Shown: positions 23,029-35,128, counted from the first letter of the stretch. The stretch is DNA of 64,000 bases from Lolium rigidum (GCF_022539505.1 NC_061514.1:37167769-37231768), one strand, 5' to 3'. Numbers and translations are program-made. Notes: generated by a model from the sequence alone, not told the origin.

Positions 23029-23424
23029 CTATGGACAAGCCGTTTTGGCTCATAGGTGTAGATACACCTATTAGGAAAAGTGAATTTAAATTTATTTCAG
23101 ACTGTTAAAAAAATCGAATAAAATTCCTCATCGTGCATCCGAACACCCTATGTTACCTGATGAAATTTTTGCGGGGAAAGATATTTAATGTGGCCTATGT
23201 AAAAAGACAAATAAATATCTCGCAAAATACTTTTTTAAATCATCAAAAAATATCTTTTTTGCAAATGCCATAGAAAATAATATTTTTTCGCGACACTTTG
23301 TGTGCAGGCATAGAATATGCTCCACACCCAAAATTTATTTTTGAAATTTTAAGACATTTTGAAATATGTTTTTTCATTAATAGGTGCATCTACGCCTATG
23401 AGCGAAAATGGATTTCCGCTATAG
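23029..23424. repeat. MITE-like element with about 45 bp imperfect terminal inverted repeats
   Basis: The left end CTATGGAC...GCTCATAGGTGTAGAT pairs with the right end, which reads CTATAGCGG...GCTCATAGGCGTAGAT on the minus strand. The interior of about 300 bp is AT-rich and noncoding. The target duplication is not clear, so the superfamily is left open. A degenerate relative lies at 16400-16805. Confidence 0.75.
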
Positions 23425-25560
23425 TCTATACTCTATTTCTCTGCTATTGTAACCTCCGCAAGGATATTTCTTACCCACGGTGGTGGACCGCCCAAAAAAA
23501 AGTATATTTCACCGTCTTGTTCGCAGATTAAATAAAAAAACATTGCTGGCGTTGCAATAATCACCAATAATTAGTATGGCAAAAAAGGCAATAATCATCA
23601 ATAGTTAGCATTAAAACAGAAGTGCACAATGACCGAAGACCATCAACATAAGTTCTTTGTATTCTTTTTGTATCTGCAGAGATCCGAGATGATAGCTTAG
23701 TAGATGCTTTTGGAAATTGAATCCAATGGTACAATTTTGGTGACATATAATTTATATTTTATTGACTAATATATGGTCAAACTTTTTTCTTAAACCACGT
23801 GTTCGGCTAATAAACCTAGCACACACAGACAAATATTACCCACAAAAAAGAAGCTTTAATTAGAAGTTTACTTAAAATTATGGTTCAAGCCTCAGATTTT
23901 CGTGCTTCATCCCGATATTGTTTTTGTTTAGGTTGCTTTGCACATATGCCATCTGGTCGTCTTTGTGCTTCATATGTACCCAGTCCCAGGGGTGGACACA
24001 GGATAACATTTTAGAGGGAGCAAAATGTGCTAAGGAAAATATCTTTGCTAAGTGGGGGGCAAATCGGTCTTTTGCTTATCATATTACAAGGTGATTGTAA
24101 ATTTAGTTGGTGCGGCTGCCCCGCTTACTACTAAGTTGGATCTATCGAGCGATACGCTTGATGAGCAACCCAAACCAACAAAGTTGGATCTGGTCGATGT
24201 CTGTGGCATTTGCCTCTCTGCATATGTAGGGCCGAGCCAGTTTTTAGTTGTATTTCAAGAGCCATCAATATCATTTAATGCCCAACAACCAATGGGCCAT
24301 TATTGATCAATTAAGTGTTATAAATGATGCACCTCCATTTGTGGTGTCATCAAAAATTAATTAGTTGTAATCTCACTCTCCTACTAATCCATCTTGTTCA
24401 TTATTAGATCTCATACATGGAAAATAGAATATTTATTGCGTAATTTTCAGACGCCATTTGAATAAATCTTCGTTATAATCTTGTTCAAGCCTGGAAAATG
24501 AAATTGAAATCTTTTCATTTATTTCAAACATTTTCTGAATCTAAAACTGATAAATTTATAATGACTTTGTTCAATCTAATCAGCCCTTTAAATCACAAAT
24601 CGGTAATTAAGAATAACATTGTGAGAAAATATACATAGCGGTGCTAATGCCCACTTGTCTACTTCAAAAAAGACAAAGTGTCAGAGATTTATAAAGATTT
24701 TAAATGCTAGTTATTGTCCTAGCATTTATTCTCCTCTTAGGTTGCAGTTTGTTCCTCCTATTAAATGTGTATAGCTCCTATATTAATTTGTCTCATTTAT
24801 GTCATGTATAGATGTGTTTTCAAATTAATTATAACTCATTTTCACTACTTTATCCACGGATCTTAATGCTCCAGCCGACGGGATATGCAGGGCGTTGGCG
24901 GCTATGAGCCAAAAATTCACGTCCGCCATATCTCCGTAAAAAATTCAAGCTAATAAAAAATAATGATAAACATGTCATAATATTTCTGGTTATATTAAGT
25001 ATATACCTATTAAACTTTTTGGTATAAAATAATTGTTTACGAAGTACGCAACATTCATGATGTTAAAAAGGTGTGAGGCTGAAAATTGTTTCTATGATAA
25101 GGAGTGTACATACATTTCAAAAATTAAAACGTGTCCGCTAGATTCAAAAATATGTATATTAGAGACACGGGTTTGGGTAGTACCAAATATATTTTCAGGA
25201 GGTTCAAAAAAAACTTGCTATTTTCACGAGGTTCAAAACACTCGTTGGAGTATACAGTTGTGGTCATATTATTATAATATTTCAAAAATATTTTTCTACA
25301 TGGTACATGGACATTTTGTTTTGAGCCATGGACACTGATTTTGAATTCTATAAGAAGTTACTGAACCAGATGAAAAAAAACTTCTGTGATACTGATCACA
25401 AATTTCTGAATTAATAAAAAACATTTGTTGAATTTATCAAGAGTCTAAATGATGTCCAATGTTTTGTGGATCTTTTCGTTCGTACCTAAATTTAGATGAT
25501 GCTTTCAGTACTAAAGTTCTTGAGGTAACAAAAAGAACAAAACTGTAAGATAAAAGGTAT
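23425..25560. other. AT-rich intergenic DNA
   Basis: No gene, no transposon termini and no long ORF with recognisable similarity. Many A and T runs. Confidence 0.6.
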
Positions 25561-25564
25561 TAGG

Positions 25565-26025
25565 GGCTGTCAGGCCATAGCGTGAAGTTGGTCCGGTACC
25601 GCCACGGCCTTGGTGGCCGACAGTGGAGAGATTAGGGTGCCGACCCTGTTCGATATCTGCAGCACTGAGGAGGAACCCATGGGCTCAATACTCTCGGCGG
25701 TGTTCGAGGGAGGCAGCCCTCGAGGTTATCGAGGGAGGCAGTGCTCGATGGCTCTGATACCAAGATAAAATATAGTAGAGTTCCGTGCATTCGTAGCCTC
25801 CACCTCTTCTCTTATATATACTTGGCAAGTACAAAACATGATACATAAGTATAGGGTAGAAACACCCTGAGCAATCTTGATACTGTGGATTTTTTTTCCT
25901 GAAACTGACACATCACGAAACTTGTAGAAGCGAAGAACATGAAATTCGTGAATGAAAACAAAGGTAAAATAGTTGAAGGTAAACGCGTCAAACAGGTGCT
26001 CCGAGCGGTAGTGCCCCAACCCTGA
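25565..26025 (-). mobile_element. Fragment of a Ty1/copia-like element: 5' LTR and primer site
   Basis: The minus strand carries GGTATCAGAGCC (25763-25752), a tRNA-iMet primer site of copia type. It is preceded by a short LTR-like stretch containing a TATATAA promoter motif (25812-25820) and a T/A-rich end (TTTTATCT). It is followed by the start of an internal region that can be read as MGSSSVLQISNRVGTLIS. Nothing of gag-pol remains. The outer LTR limit near 26025 is a guess. Confidence 0.6.
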
Positions 26026-26369
26026 CTGACTGCTTATTTATTTTACGTTAATGGGCTGCCGCAAGTCAACTCAGAAATTTAGGGGACAAATTATTTGGGC
26101 TGTCAAGCGGACAAGCCGCACGCTCTGCATTTTCACGGGCCCTGTCATGTGCATACGTAGGATGGTTTCAACTTAGGAACGAGGCCATGAAACGTAGCAT
26201 TATAGATCACACAACTTTTTTCGAAATGGGGGCTAAAACCCCAGCATCTGCATCAGAGTGATGCACACAACTTTTTATGCAAAGTTTGATAGTTTTGAAT
26301 AGTAAGATAATCAAGATTACAAACTCACTGGTCGCTCAAAGTGGCAACATGAATAAGCCAGGAAAATGA

Positions 26370-27269
26370 GTAAATGACGAGGAACTACCACATTACAGGC
26401 GGTCATATATGAAAATTACCAATATTGGGCAAGGCGACACATAACTACCACTCTAGAGGCTTGGTCAGACGCGGAGCACTAATTCTGCCAATTAGCCTTG
26501 TTAAGACGTTTTCTAACCGTTCGGCCCCACCTGTCAGGTCTAAGTGTTTGAAACAGAAAGATTGAACCTCACTACAAGAATTTTATGACCTTTGGCGGTC
26601 GATTAAATCACCGAAGGGATAAGATTCCCATCTTCTCCCGATGGGTGCTCTCCCTAACCGTCCACGCCTGTCGCCGGTGCCAGACCACCGGCACATCGGC
26701 GTTGACCTGGTCGACCTCACCCGCCTCTCCTCCGCTCCGTTTGCGCTTGCCTTCTCTTCCCCCGCTCCTCCCGCGACACCCGGACGAGCTCGCCCGCCTC
26801 TCCCTGCTAGCGCAGCTTGCCTGCGTGCGGCGGGCCTTGCTCTCCGTGACAGGCGTGAGACTGTGCCACCCTCATCCCCTATATGCGCGAGATTGCGGCA
26901 GCTCGCGAATTAGGACGTTGTGGTAGGGTCGGACATGGCTGTCGGAGCTTGGGAAGGCGAAAACGATGGCCTCAACTGTGGCCATCTAGATCCGACGTGC
27001 CGGCGTGGCGTGGGAGAGCTCCGGCCCGACCACGGGCGGTGCTGCCGCCGCCGCCGCTGTGTTCATGCACGGACGCGCACAGAGCCAGATGGTTGTTCCA
27101 ATCTAGTCAACGCTAGTTGGAAAGAAGAGATAAGGAAGATCTCTTCACGAAAATAAGAAAACAAGAAATCTGGGGTTTTTTTGTAAAATGAAACTGGTGA
27201 TTTTTTTTCACTTGCCACGTAGACCTGACAGGTGAGGTTGAACGGTTAGATGGCAGAATCAGTGCTCCG
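26370..27269. mobile_element. Mutator-like element with long inverted repeats and GC-rich cargo, right end cut
   Basis: A left segment at about 26466-26545 (CGGAGCACTAATTCTGCCA, then CACCTGTCAGGTCTA) is repeated in inverted orientation at 27205-27269. Between them lies a GC-rich block (26640-27080) unlike the AT-rich surroundings, with an ORF of about 90 codons rich in Ala and Pro. Long inverted repeats around a GC-rich insert are the layout of a Pack-MULE. The right end is cut off by an LTR that starts at 27270, so the 9 bp target duplication cannot be checked. A CACTACAAGAAT string at 26571 could be a nested CACTA end or chance. Confidence 0.5.
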
Positions 27270-27697
27270 TGATGTCTACGCACGCTTCTATTCTTGTAGA
27301 CAGTGTTGGGCCTCCAAGTGCAGAGGTTTGTAGAACAGCAGCAAGTTTCCTTAAGTGGATCACCCAAGGTTTATCGAACTCAGGGAGGTAGAGGTTCAAG
27401 ATATCCCTCTCAAGCAACCCTGCAATTACGATACAAGAAGTCTCTCTTGTGTCCCCAACACACCCAATACAGTTGTCAGGTGTATAGGTGCACTAGTTCG
27501 GCGAAGAGATAATGAAATAGAAGTAATATGGATGATTATGAGTGGTAATTGCAATCAGAAATAAAAATGGCAGGAGGCAAACATGTAGCAGAATTGGTTG
27601 TAAACGGTGTTTTAATGCTTGGAAGCAAGGCCTAGGGATCATACTTTCACTAGTGGACACTCTCAACAATGATACCATAATTGAATACATAGATATT
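27270..27697. repeat. Truncated Athila-type LTR
   Basis: The stretch begins TGATGTCTACGCACGC and shows the text typical of a second large cereal gypsy LTR family (TTCTTGTAGACAGTGTTGGG, then CTTTCACTAGTGGACACTC). Only the first 420 or so bases are present, because the Tekay-type LTR is inserted at 27697/27698. It is probably in reverse orientation. No internal region of this element is in the window. Confidence 0.6.
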
Positions 27698-30600
27698 TGT
27701 CAACACCCGGATTTTTAAGTCTAGATGCCTATTATGCCATTCATCGCAATCCCAGGAATATTGTTTTTGCGAGACATAATAGATTGATATCACAACACAT
27801 CATTCATTACAACATATAATTGTCTTACATAGAGGGATCACATGATCCAGTCTTAATACATCATAGTGGATCTAGAGATCCTATTACAAGACACATAGCG
27901 GAAGCGAAGTAACGGTTGTGGTCCATCTATTCCACAGGCAACTGTTGACGTCAGGAGTGATCCTAGTTGTCGTAGACGTCCTGCTGTCCATCTTCCTCGT
28001 ACTCATCGTTCTCCTTCATAGTCCGGCCATTTGAATAGCCGGGGACAAAGCCATGAGTACTTTAAAGTACTCGCAAACTAATACTAATGTAAGCACTATC
28101 AACTATAGTAAGGGGGTGCTAAGCTCTAAGTTTATTTGCATAAAGCCAATTTTATTTCATAAGCATTTAGTAAAAGCCTCTTCATTTGCTAACTAACTCA
28201 AGTGGGAACATTAGTGTCATTCCCACAACTCTGTTGTGATTCAAGTCAAATTCACCATTCACCTTTCAAGTTCAAGTCACAGGTCATATGTCATATTTTT
28301 GAAAATGGTCTGATGACGGAACAGTATGGCCTATCCAATCGTCCGTAACCGTGGACACGGCTATTCGAATAGTTCTACACTTTGCAGAGGTCGTACACTT
28401 GTGCCACAACATTTGCAATAATCCGTCAGGGTTAACTGGCCCCAATTTATCACACTCCGTGTGCGGACTACCAACCATAACCTTTCACTTACATACCCTA
28501 GTATAGGCACCTCTCCCCATGAGCTTGGCCTCCCAATGAAGACAAACGGACAGCCTGGGAACTGCACAGGGCTTGGGCCGGACAATTCACCTCATTCACG
28601 TCATTTCACATCATTTCTTATTTCTTTGGAGGCAGCCTTGGCATAACCCCGATGACGTTTGTTTAGAGGGAACCCATACTATAATACATAAACTTCCAGT
28701 TAAGCCCTTACCCATAATCAGGTATTGTGGGGGTACTTGCAAAATTGGAATGGTATCGCATCCGAACCCAACCATCAGTTTTTGTAAAGTTCACCATGTC
28801 ATTCACAAGTCACATTCACCTTCAAAATCTTTCAATAGAATGACTCATCATTCCAAGGTTTTCCAAAGTCATTTCATTTCACAAGTTCCCATCTAGAGTA
28901 GTCAATTTTATTTGTTAGCACTAGCAACTAGTCATGAGGGGTGCTAACTAGCTTTGATTGTTCTAGGCTAACTTTGATACTCTTGTAGTATTCTATCTCT
29001 AGACCAAAGTTAACTATAAAAGCAAGTTATCATAATCAAAGTAAAAGCTTGTAAGACTAAAACTTGGGATGGGATCATGAAGCGTAAAGTAAATTGGTGA
29101 GTGTGCCTTGCTCTAGTAGAGCTTTGCACTTTGCAAGAATATTAGCTTGCCTTGTTTGGTGTTGTGATCAAAGTTCTCTTCTTCTTCCTCTTGGTAGAAA
29201 ACCTCCTCCTCTTGATAGTCTCCGGTACTAGCGTCTATAAACGAATACGAGGATACAATCACCAAACAATACTTAGGGTCTAGACTAATCACACAAATGG
29301 TTCACACAAGCTATTCTAGCATTACCACATTATTAACATGTTGGTTGAATTTGTTTTCTTTTAAAGAAAAATAATTTCCTCTCATTACAAATATTGATTA
29401 AGGTTTCTATTTATTTCTTTGGAGAAATACTTTCATCTCATTGAATCTTGTTTAAGATTTAATTTCCTCATATGATAATATATGAACTCATGTTGACCAA
29501 GGTCAACACTTCATACTCATCATTTGGGAAAATGATTTAAATGAGGTGATGCACCTCATGCAATTTAATACCAACATAGTAATGATTTAATATCATCAAA
29601 TAATTCAATGTGAGAATTGATAGACCATGGTCTCTACCTCATGTAGAATTACTTGAGACAAAGATTTAAATGAGAAGGATACATCTCATATGATTCAATA
29701 ATTAGTTGGAACAATTTAAATACTACTATGGCAATCATTTAATATTCTCAAATAAAAACATAAGGGGTAATGAAGACTAATGTCATCACCTCATGAATTT
29801 TAAATTCTACTTTGGTTTAAGATGCTCAAGTGAGCAAGTATGAGACCATGCAACAAGGGTCATCACATTACCTCATACCACTTGGGAAGATGATTTAAAT
29901 GAAGTGCTACATCTCATAGATTTAAATTCCTACATTTGAGAATAATTTAAATGGGCTAGTAATGGCTACATAGCCATTATTTGATTCTAACCCATGATCA
30001 TATACAGTACCCATATAATATTTTTACATAAACAATTATAGTATTTGAAAAGTGAATTATGAGAGTTGGAATCAACTCAAAAGAATCTATGGTTGATTTT
30101 TAATAATTGTTTGAAGTTTGAAACGTTACTGCCTTGTTATTTTTACTATTCAAATTCTACAACATATTTTGATTTGAATCCAGTGTGGTTGGATGGGACC
30201 TTTCATGAGCTTTCTAAATATATAAAATTTATCAACAATGACCGAGCAGATTTGAAGTTATTAAAGATTTGGCAAAGCATCTGAGAGCAAATCACAGAAA
30301 ATAAATAAAACGAAAATTGAAATTAAACGGAGGGCGGGAACGGAGTTGGGCCGGCCCAGCTGCGGCCTGGGCCACGCATGCATGGCGCATGCACGTCGGG
30401 TGCAGGCGGAGCACGCGACGCGTCGGATCGGGATCCGACGGCGCTGGGCCGTCGTCTTCCTCCCGACGTTGCCAACTTGCGGGGGCCCTAACTCTCACCT
30501 CGGAGCTCGGATTGATGCGGGGTTAGGTGCGTTGGAAAGGCCTTTCCAAGGGCTACAACTTTGGTGTAGGGCTCGAGGGCTATGGTGGCAAAAAATGGCG

Positions 30601-32789
30601 TCTTTGAGGGATGCCGCCGGTGGCCGTGGCGAGCTCTTTGCTCCGGTGTGCGGCAAGGAGGGAGAGAGGGAGGCTCTAGGAGGGAGAGGAGGATGCTGCT
30701 AGGTGGTGTGGTGTTTTCCAAGAGCAGGGGCACTGCATATATAGGCTCCAGGGAAGGGAACGCGACGGGGCGGGCATGGTGGCGACGTCACGGTGCAGGT
30801 CGTGTGCAGGGCTCTCCGGCGTGGCTTTGGTGTCAGAGAGTGAGGTAAGGGGTAGTGGGTGACGCGCGTGCAGTGGCTGGATTGCAGGTGTAGTGTGCAG
30901 TGCACACGAGGACGAGGCCGAGTTTGGAATCCTCGCGTCACGGCGTTGTCCTGGCACGGGAGAGAGTCAACGGTCGTGTCTAGGAGTTGCGTGGGAGTGA
31001 GAAGAGTGTGGTGGCGCTGTGGGAGCAGCTGGTTTGCTGTGTGCACACAGAGAGACAAGGGTGGCCACGGGTGGGTGATCAAGGGGCATGGCATGAGTGT
31101 GGTGGTCGATTCCTTGCTCTCCTCCACCAAGGACCATGTCTGGCAGGTGTCTAGGGTCCGGGGATCTGTAGATGACATGGTGAGAGGGAGGGAAAAGGGC
31201 CAGGGCATGTGGGTGCATGGTGGTGACCAAGTGGGTGGCATGGTCATGTTCTTGTCAAGTTGAGCAAGGTGCAGGGCTGGCAGGTGGATGGATTGATGCT
31301 GAGGGGTGAGAGGAGGTTCCAGGGCAGCAGAGAAGGGCCAGGGTTGGACTTGGTTCAACCAAGAAATTCAGCATGGGCTTCAATTTGATTCTGCTCACAA
31401 CGTGTTTGTGAAAATGGCCGCAAGAGAAATTTTGTTGAATTTTGGGAATTCCTTTGGTGGATCTCATTCATATAATCAGAGAGGTAGAATGGAGGTGGTG
31501 GTGGTCAAATTGGTGTTGATTTGCAAATTTTCAAATTGGGGGTGAATCTTCTCTTTATTTCAATGTCTCTACTTGCCTCCTCTATTCTGGTCAACCTAGG
31601 CAGAGTCAACCCTGATGGTCAACATCAAATTATTTCATCTTGATGAGGTCTTGGATGAAATGGCAAGAGTTGGTCAAGGTTGGTTTAGGAAAAGTCAAAA
31701 CCAGGGGTGCAAAGTGGGTAACATTTTATAAATGGGCAAAGTGACCATTATCTTATGTGAGTTGAACTTGCATTTTTCTTTGATTTGATTCTGGTTTCTT
31801 TGATGCATTTGTGTTTGTTATTGATATATAAGTGTTTTACAACCAATGGCACAAGCCAAAGTGGCCTTGGTTGAAGATTTGCAAAAATGGCTAAATGTGT
31901 ATGTGAGTAAAAATGGGATTTTCTCCCTATTTGTTTTCTCTCTTTTTTATTTGATTTTTCTTGACTCCAAAGTGATTCTAACTAGTTTAGGAACATTTCC
32001 CAACCATTGAAACCATTCCAAAAGGTCTAGCTCAAAGATTTGCAGAAATGGCCATAACACATAAGAGGTGATGTGTCAATTTTTCTTAATCTTTTAAATT
32101 GTTTCTCTTGCTTTACTTGGGCAAGGTTGAGGGTCAATTTAGTGTTAGATTTGGTTTAGATATGGTTTCACACCATTTGGGTAAGGTACAAGTGCATAGA
32201 ACAAGAATTGGGTATTATGGCTATGTGTCACATATGCCTCTATGCATATGTTGCATTTGATTTTTAATTTGACTAGGCCTGACCTAATTGATGTTGTTGA
32301 GGGTTTAAATGGTATATAGGAGTGATCCAACCATTCACCACAAGTCTTAGGGTCAAGATCCTCAATTTCACAAATTTGATATTTGCTCTCATATGCCTCT
32401 ATGGCATTATTACTTCCTTTTAAAAATCTTTTGTTTCACTTTGGATTGGGTTTGAGAAGTACTAGATAAGGTTTATGAATTTTTTCCAATCCTCTAAATA
32501 AAGTAGAAAGGCCTAGGGTAAAGTTTTACAAAAATAGCCATAGGCACATATGCCTTTTTCTTATTTAAATTCTTTTTATTTTATTTTAACTTGGATGGAA
32601 AAAGGGAATGTGAGGTTTAAGGTTTAAGAGTATTTCCAATACTAATTAAACTAGCACTCATGGCAATAGCACAAGAATTAAACAAGATCTCTATGTATCA
32701 AACTTAATTTAATAAAAGTTTTTGTTGGTTCCAAAATTTGGAACTAGGGAAATTCATTTTCTCTTTGTTTTAAAATTTGGGATGTTACA
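27698..32789 (-). repeat. 3' LTR (5,092 bp) of Tekay/Del-type gypsy element
   Basis: On the minus strand the LTR runs from TGTAACATCCC at 32789 to GGGTGTTGACA at 27698. Its ends are defined by the adjacent polypurine tract on one side and by the matching LTR starts at 34991 and 35129 on the other. Composition is zoned: AT-rich, then a GC-rich block at 30310-31340, then AT-rich again. A TATATA box at 30738-30743 (minus strand) probably marks the promoter. Frames of up to 219 codons inside it recur in the second LTR copy but show no protein character. ATATT at 27693-27697 may be the target duplication. Confidence 0.9.
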
Positions 32790-32866
32790 AACCCTTCCCC
32801 CTTAAACAAATCTCGTCCCGAGATTTTAAGAAAAGTTAGGTTCCTAAGAAAGATTGAGCAGTGAGA

Positions 32867-34012
32867 TTAACAGGGGAACATACTTGGCATGGCCTGAGGG
32901 GCTTCCTGGGCTTCATTGGCAGTCATGTGGTAGAAACGGCCGTTGTTGTTGTTCTGGTTCCTTCTTCCTGCAAAGCGGCGGCGCTGTTGCTGAGCAGGTG
33001 CTACGGTATTGGCGGAAATCTTGGCAAGCTTCTTGGGGCACTCGTTGGAGTAATGACCCACCACTCCACATTCATAGCAGTTAACGGTGGACTTGTCTTT
33101 GGGGTTGACGGGAACAACGTTACTCCCAGTCACGGGGGCAGTATTGGGGTGGCTGTTGTTGCCATTCTTGTTGGTATTGCGGTTGTTGTTGTTGTTGGTG
33201 GTGTTGCTTGGGCGGTAAGTCTGAGCTGGGGGCTTGTTGTATCTTGAGGCAAATCCTCCAGTTGAGTTGTTGCGGTACTTCTGGGCGTTGTTGGGTCCAT
33301 TCTGGTTCATCATTCTTCTCTTGCGGTTCTCGTTGGCTTGATGTAGTTTCCCTTCCGTCTGGATGGCTGAGTCCACCAGGGCTTCGAGGTCAGCGAACGG
33401 AATGTTCACTAACACAGTTTGCATTTCATCATGCAGTCCGTTCAGAAATCTCTCCTTCCTCTTTTCATTTGTGTCGGTCTCATCCGGGGCGTACCTTGAC
33501 AGTGTAAGAAACCTGTCGCGGTATTCCACCACAGACATCCTTCCTTGATTGAGTTCGCGGAACTCGTCTCTCATCTTCTTGATCAGTCCTTGAGGCACAT
33601 GGTATTTGCTGAACTTGAGCTTGAAATCTGCCCAAGTCATCATCTGTCCCGCATTCATTGCACGGGCACTCGTCCACCAGGCTCTGGCAGGTCCTGATAG
33701 GTAATGGGTGGCGAACAGTACTTTCTCTGCGGCTTCTACTCCCGCAACTTCTAGGTTGTTCTCCATTGTCTGGAGCCAGTCATCAGCATCTAGAGGTTCT
33801 TCAGTCTTGTTGAATATTGGAGGGTTGGTGTTCTGGAAGTTCTTTAGCTTCGATCATGGGTGATCATGATGGCCTTGATTGTTGTTTGCAAGCTGTTGAA
33901 GTGCTGCAATGTTGGCTTGGCGTTCAGCTGGTTCAGCTTGCCTATCCTCTAGCATTGTTTGCAACATTTGCATCATGGCGTCTTGATTGGCGCTGCGGGT
34001 TGGTGGGGCCAT
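32867..34012 (-). pseudogene. Gag of Tekay/Del-type retrotransposon, one in-frame stop
   Basis: A 382-codon frame from ATG at 34012 to TAA at 32867 is open except for one TGA at 33856-33854 (codon 53). After the stop, the frame contains the conserved retrotransposon gag core, including FATHYLSGPARAWW, FKLKFSKYHVPQGL and YRDRFLTLSRYAP. An Asn-rich linker follows, then a CCHC zinc knuckle CYECGVVGHYSNEC (C-x2-C-x4-H-x4-C). Gag packages the element RNA into virus-like particles. Apart from the stop, which may be a CGA-to-TGA transition, no frameshift is visible, so the element is young. An ATG at 33766 could start a shortened protein without the N-terminal coiled region. Confidence 0.88.
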
Positions 34013-34287
34013 CTGAATATCGAGATAGATGATAAGATAAGAGGGAAATTTCTATGGTTTGTTTTGTTAAATTTTAAAAAGTTCACAATTTGAAATTTTG
34101 AGTAGTGTTGCGGGGTAAAAACCAACAACACTTTTTCATTCATACCAAGCATCACACATTACAAATCTAACACACCGTTGCTTTGAAGAACCATTCATTC
34201 GCTCTACGATACAAGGGGAATCCTGATACAACTCACACCTACGAAAGTGCTTTAAAGATACTACTCTTCAGGGGGGATTCTTCGTCT

Positions 34288-34761
34288 TCACGGGTAATGT
34301 GCTTGGCGAAAGGCGAGGGCGTTGTCCAACTCCTTGCGGGTCTTGTACAACATGAAGTCCAGGTGTGCTACATAGTGGTTCATCTCCGGGTGCGGGGGCA
34401 TGGTTATTGGTCTTCCCATGGGATCATGTCTTGGGTAGTAAGTGAAGCGTGTATTCTTGAGCTTGTTCATATTCTGTCCACACAGACGGGCAACTCCTTC
34501 TTGCATGGCTCTGACTAGTCATTCTTTCCAGGTGTTTCCCGTTACAGAAAACCATATGGTTTCCCATATTGGGGCTCCAAGATTTCTTCGTAGATCTGCC
34601 GAAACTTCCCACCGAGGTGGTCCTCCCAACTGATTTTTGAGGGGTGTTCCGAAGAACTCGGGATACGGGCGTCCTAGATATTCCACTAGTTGCTTCAAAT
34701 CCTTTTCGAACATCAGTTCTCCTCCGTGACCAAGCTGATAGCACTCCCATTGGTATTCCAT
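34288..34761 (-). pseudogene. Extra ORF upstream of gag, unknown function, one in-frame stop
   Basis: A 157-codon frame starting MEYQWECYQLGHGGELMFEK and ending in ELDNALAFRQAHYP is interrupted by a single TGA at 34521-34519. It lies between the primer site and gag, where simple gypsy elements have only a leader. The length, the even amino-acid composition and the single interruption argue for a once-translated protein. It resembles proteins I associate with cereal Tekay-type elements, but no function is known to me. Confidence 0.6.
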
Positions 34762-34974
34762 CTGTGAGCAATTAGGATGAGTAAGTTAGAGAACTGATCC
34801 AGTGTGCAAAATTTTATGTAAACTTACAAGGAAAAGTAGGGTATGGATTTCTTTCTTTGAAAAAGATCTCAAGGATAACAGTGAGAATAAGTTTTCATAA
34901 ATATTCACTTCATTGGTTTTGAAACTAAGTTTTTCAGACGTCTATTCTAACTAGGGTCTCCTAAGGTCAACAAT

Positions 34975-34987
34975 GGCTCTGATACCA
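34975..34987 (-). other. Primer binding site, tRNA-iMet type
   Basis: Minus strand TGGTATCAGAGCC, complementary to the 3' end of initiator tRNA-Met, three bases from the LTR edge at 34991. This primer is used by chromoviruses such as Tekay/Del. Confidence 0.88.
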
Positions 34988-34990
34988 ACT

Positions 34991-35106
34991 TGTCAACACC
35001 CGGATTTTTAAGTCCAGATGCCTATTATGCCATTCATCGCAATCCCAGGAATATTGTTTTTGCGAGACATAATAGATTGATATCACAACACATCATTCAT
35101 TACAAC
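34991..35106 (-). repeat. Terminal 116 bp of the 5' LTR, truncated
   Basis: Matches the outermost part of the LTR at 27698 onwards (TGTCAACACCCGG...). It breaks off at about 35106, where it joins a 22-base copy of the sequence found just left of the 27698 LTR (CATAATTGAATACATAGATATT). A full second LTR starts directly after that. Confidence 0.9.
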
Positions 35107-35128
35107 CATAATTGAATACATAGATATT

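Larger units (their letters stand above)
32790..34990 (-). mobile_element. Internal region of Tekay/Del-type element, gag only, no pol
   Basis: Only 2.2 kb lie between the LTRs. Reading the minus strand: primer site TGGTATCAGAGCC (34987-34975), three bases after the LTR; a leader; an ORF of 157 codons (34761-34288); gag (34012-32867); then a polypurine tract with GGGGGAAGGG (about 32804-32791) directly before the LTR. Protease, RT, RNase H and integrase are missing, although PBS, gag and PPT are kept. It is therefore a non-autonomous derivative that would need pol in trans. Confidence 0.88.

Noticed and set aside
26571..26620. CACTACAAGAAT string as a CACTA transposon start
   Set aside because: The only candidate for a matching right end is an ATTCTTGTAG at about 27291-27300, which belongs to the LTR starting at 27270. 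No subterminal repeats are visible, so I left it as a note.
28300..28900. Paired ORFs duplicated at 35714-36326
   Set aside because: They are the same LTR region in two copies; no protein features.
30699..31358. Minus-strand ORF of 219 codons, repeated at 38410-39069
   Set aside because: Both are in the GC-rich block of the Tekay LTR. The composition (Pro, His, Thr, Ser) is that of a GC-rich antisense frame, and there is no domain. Conservation follows from LTR identity.
32970..33250. Gly/Val-rich plus-strand ORF (128 codons)
   Set aside because: It is the antisense of the Asn-rich linker of the Tekay gag, where (GTT)n codons give artificial Val/Leu runs.
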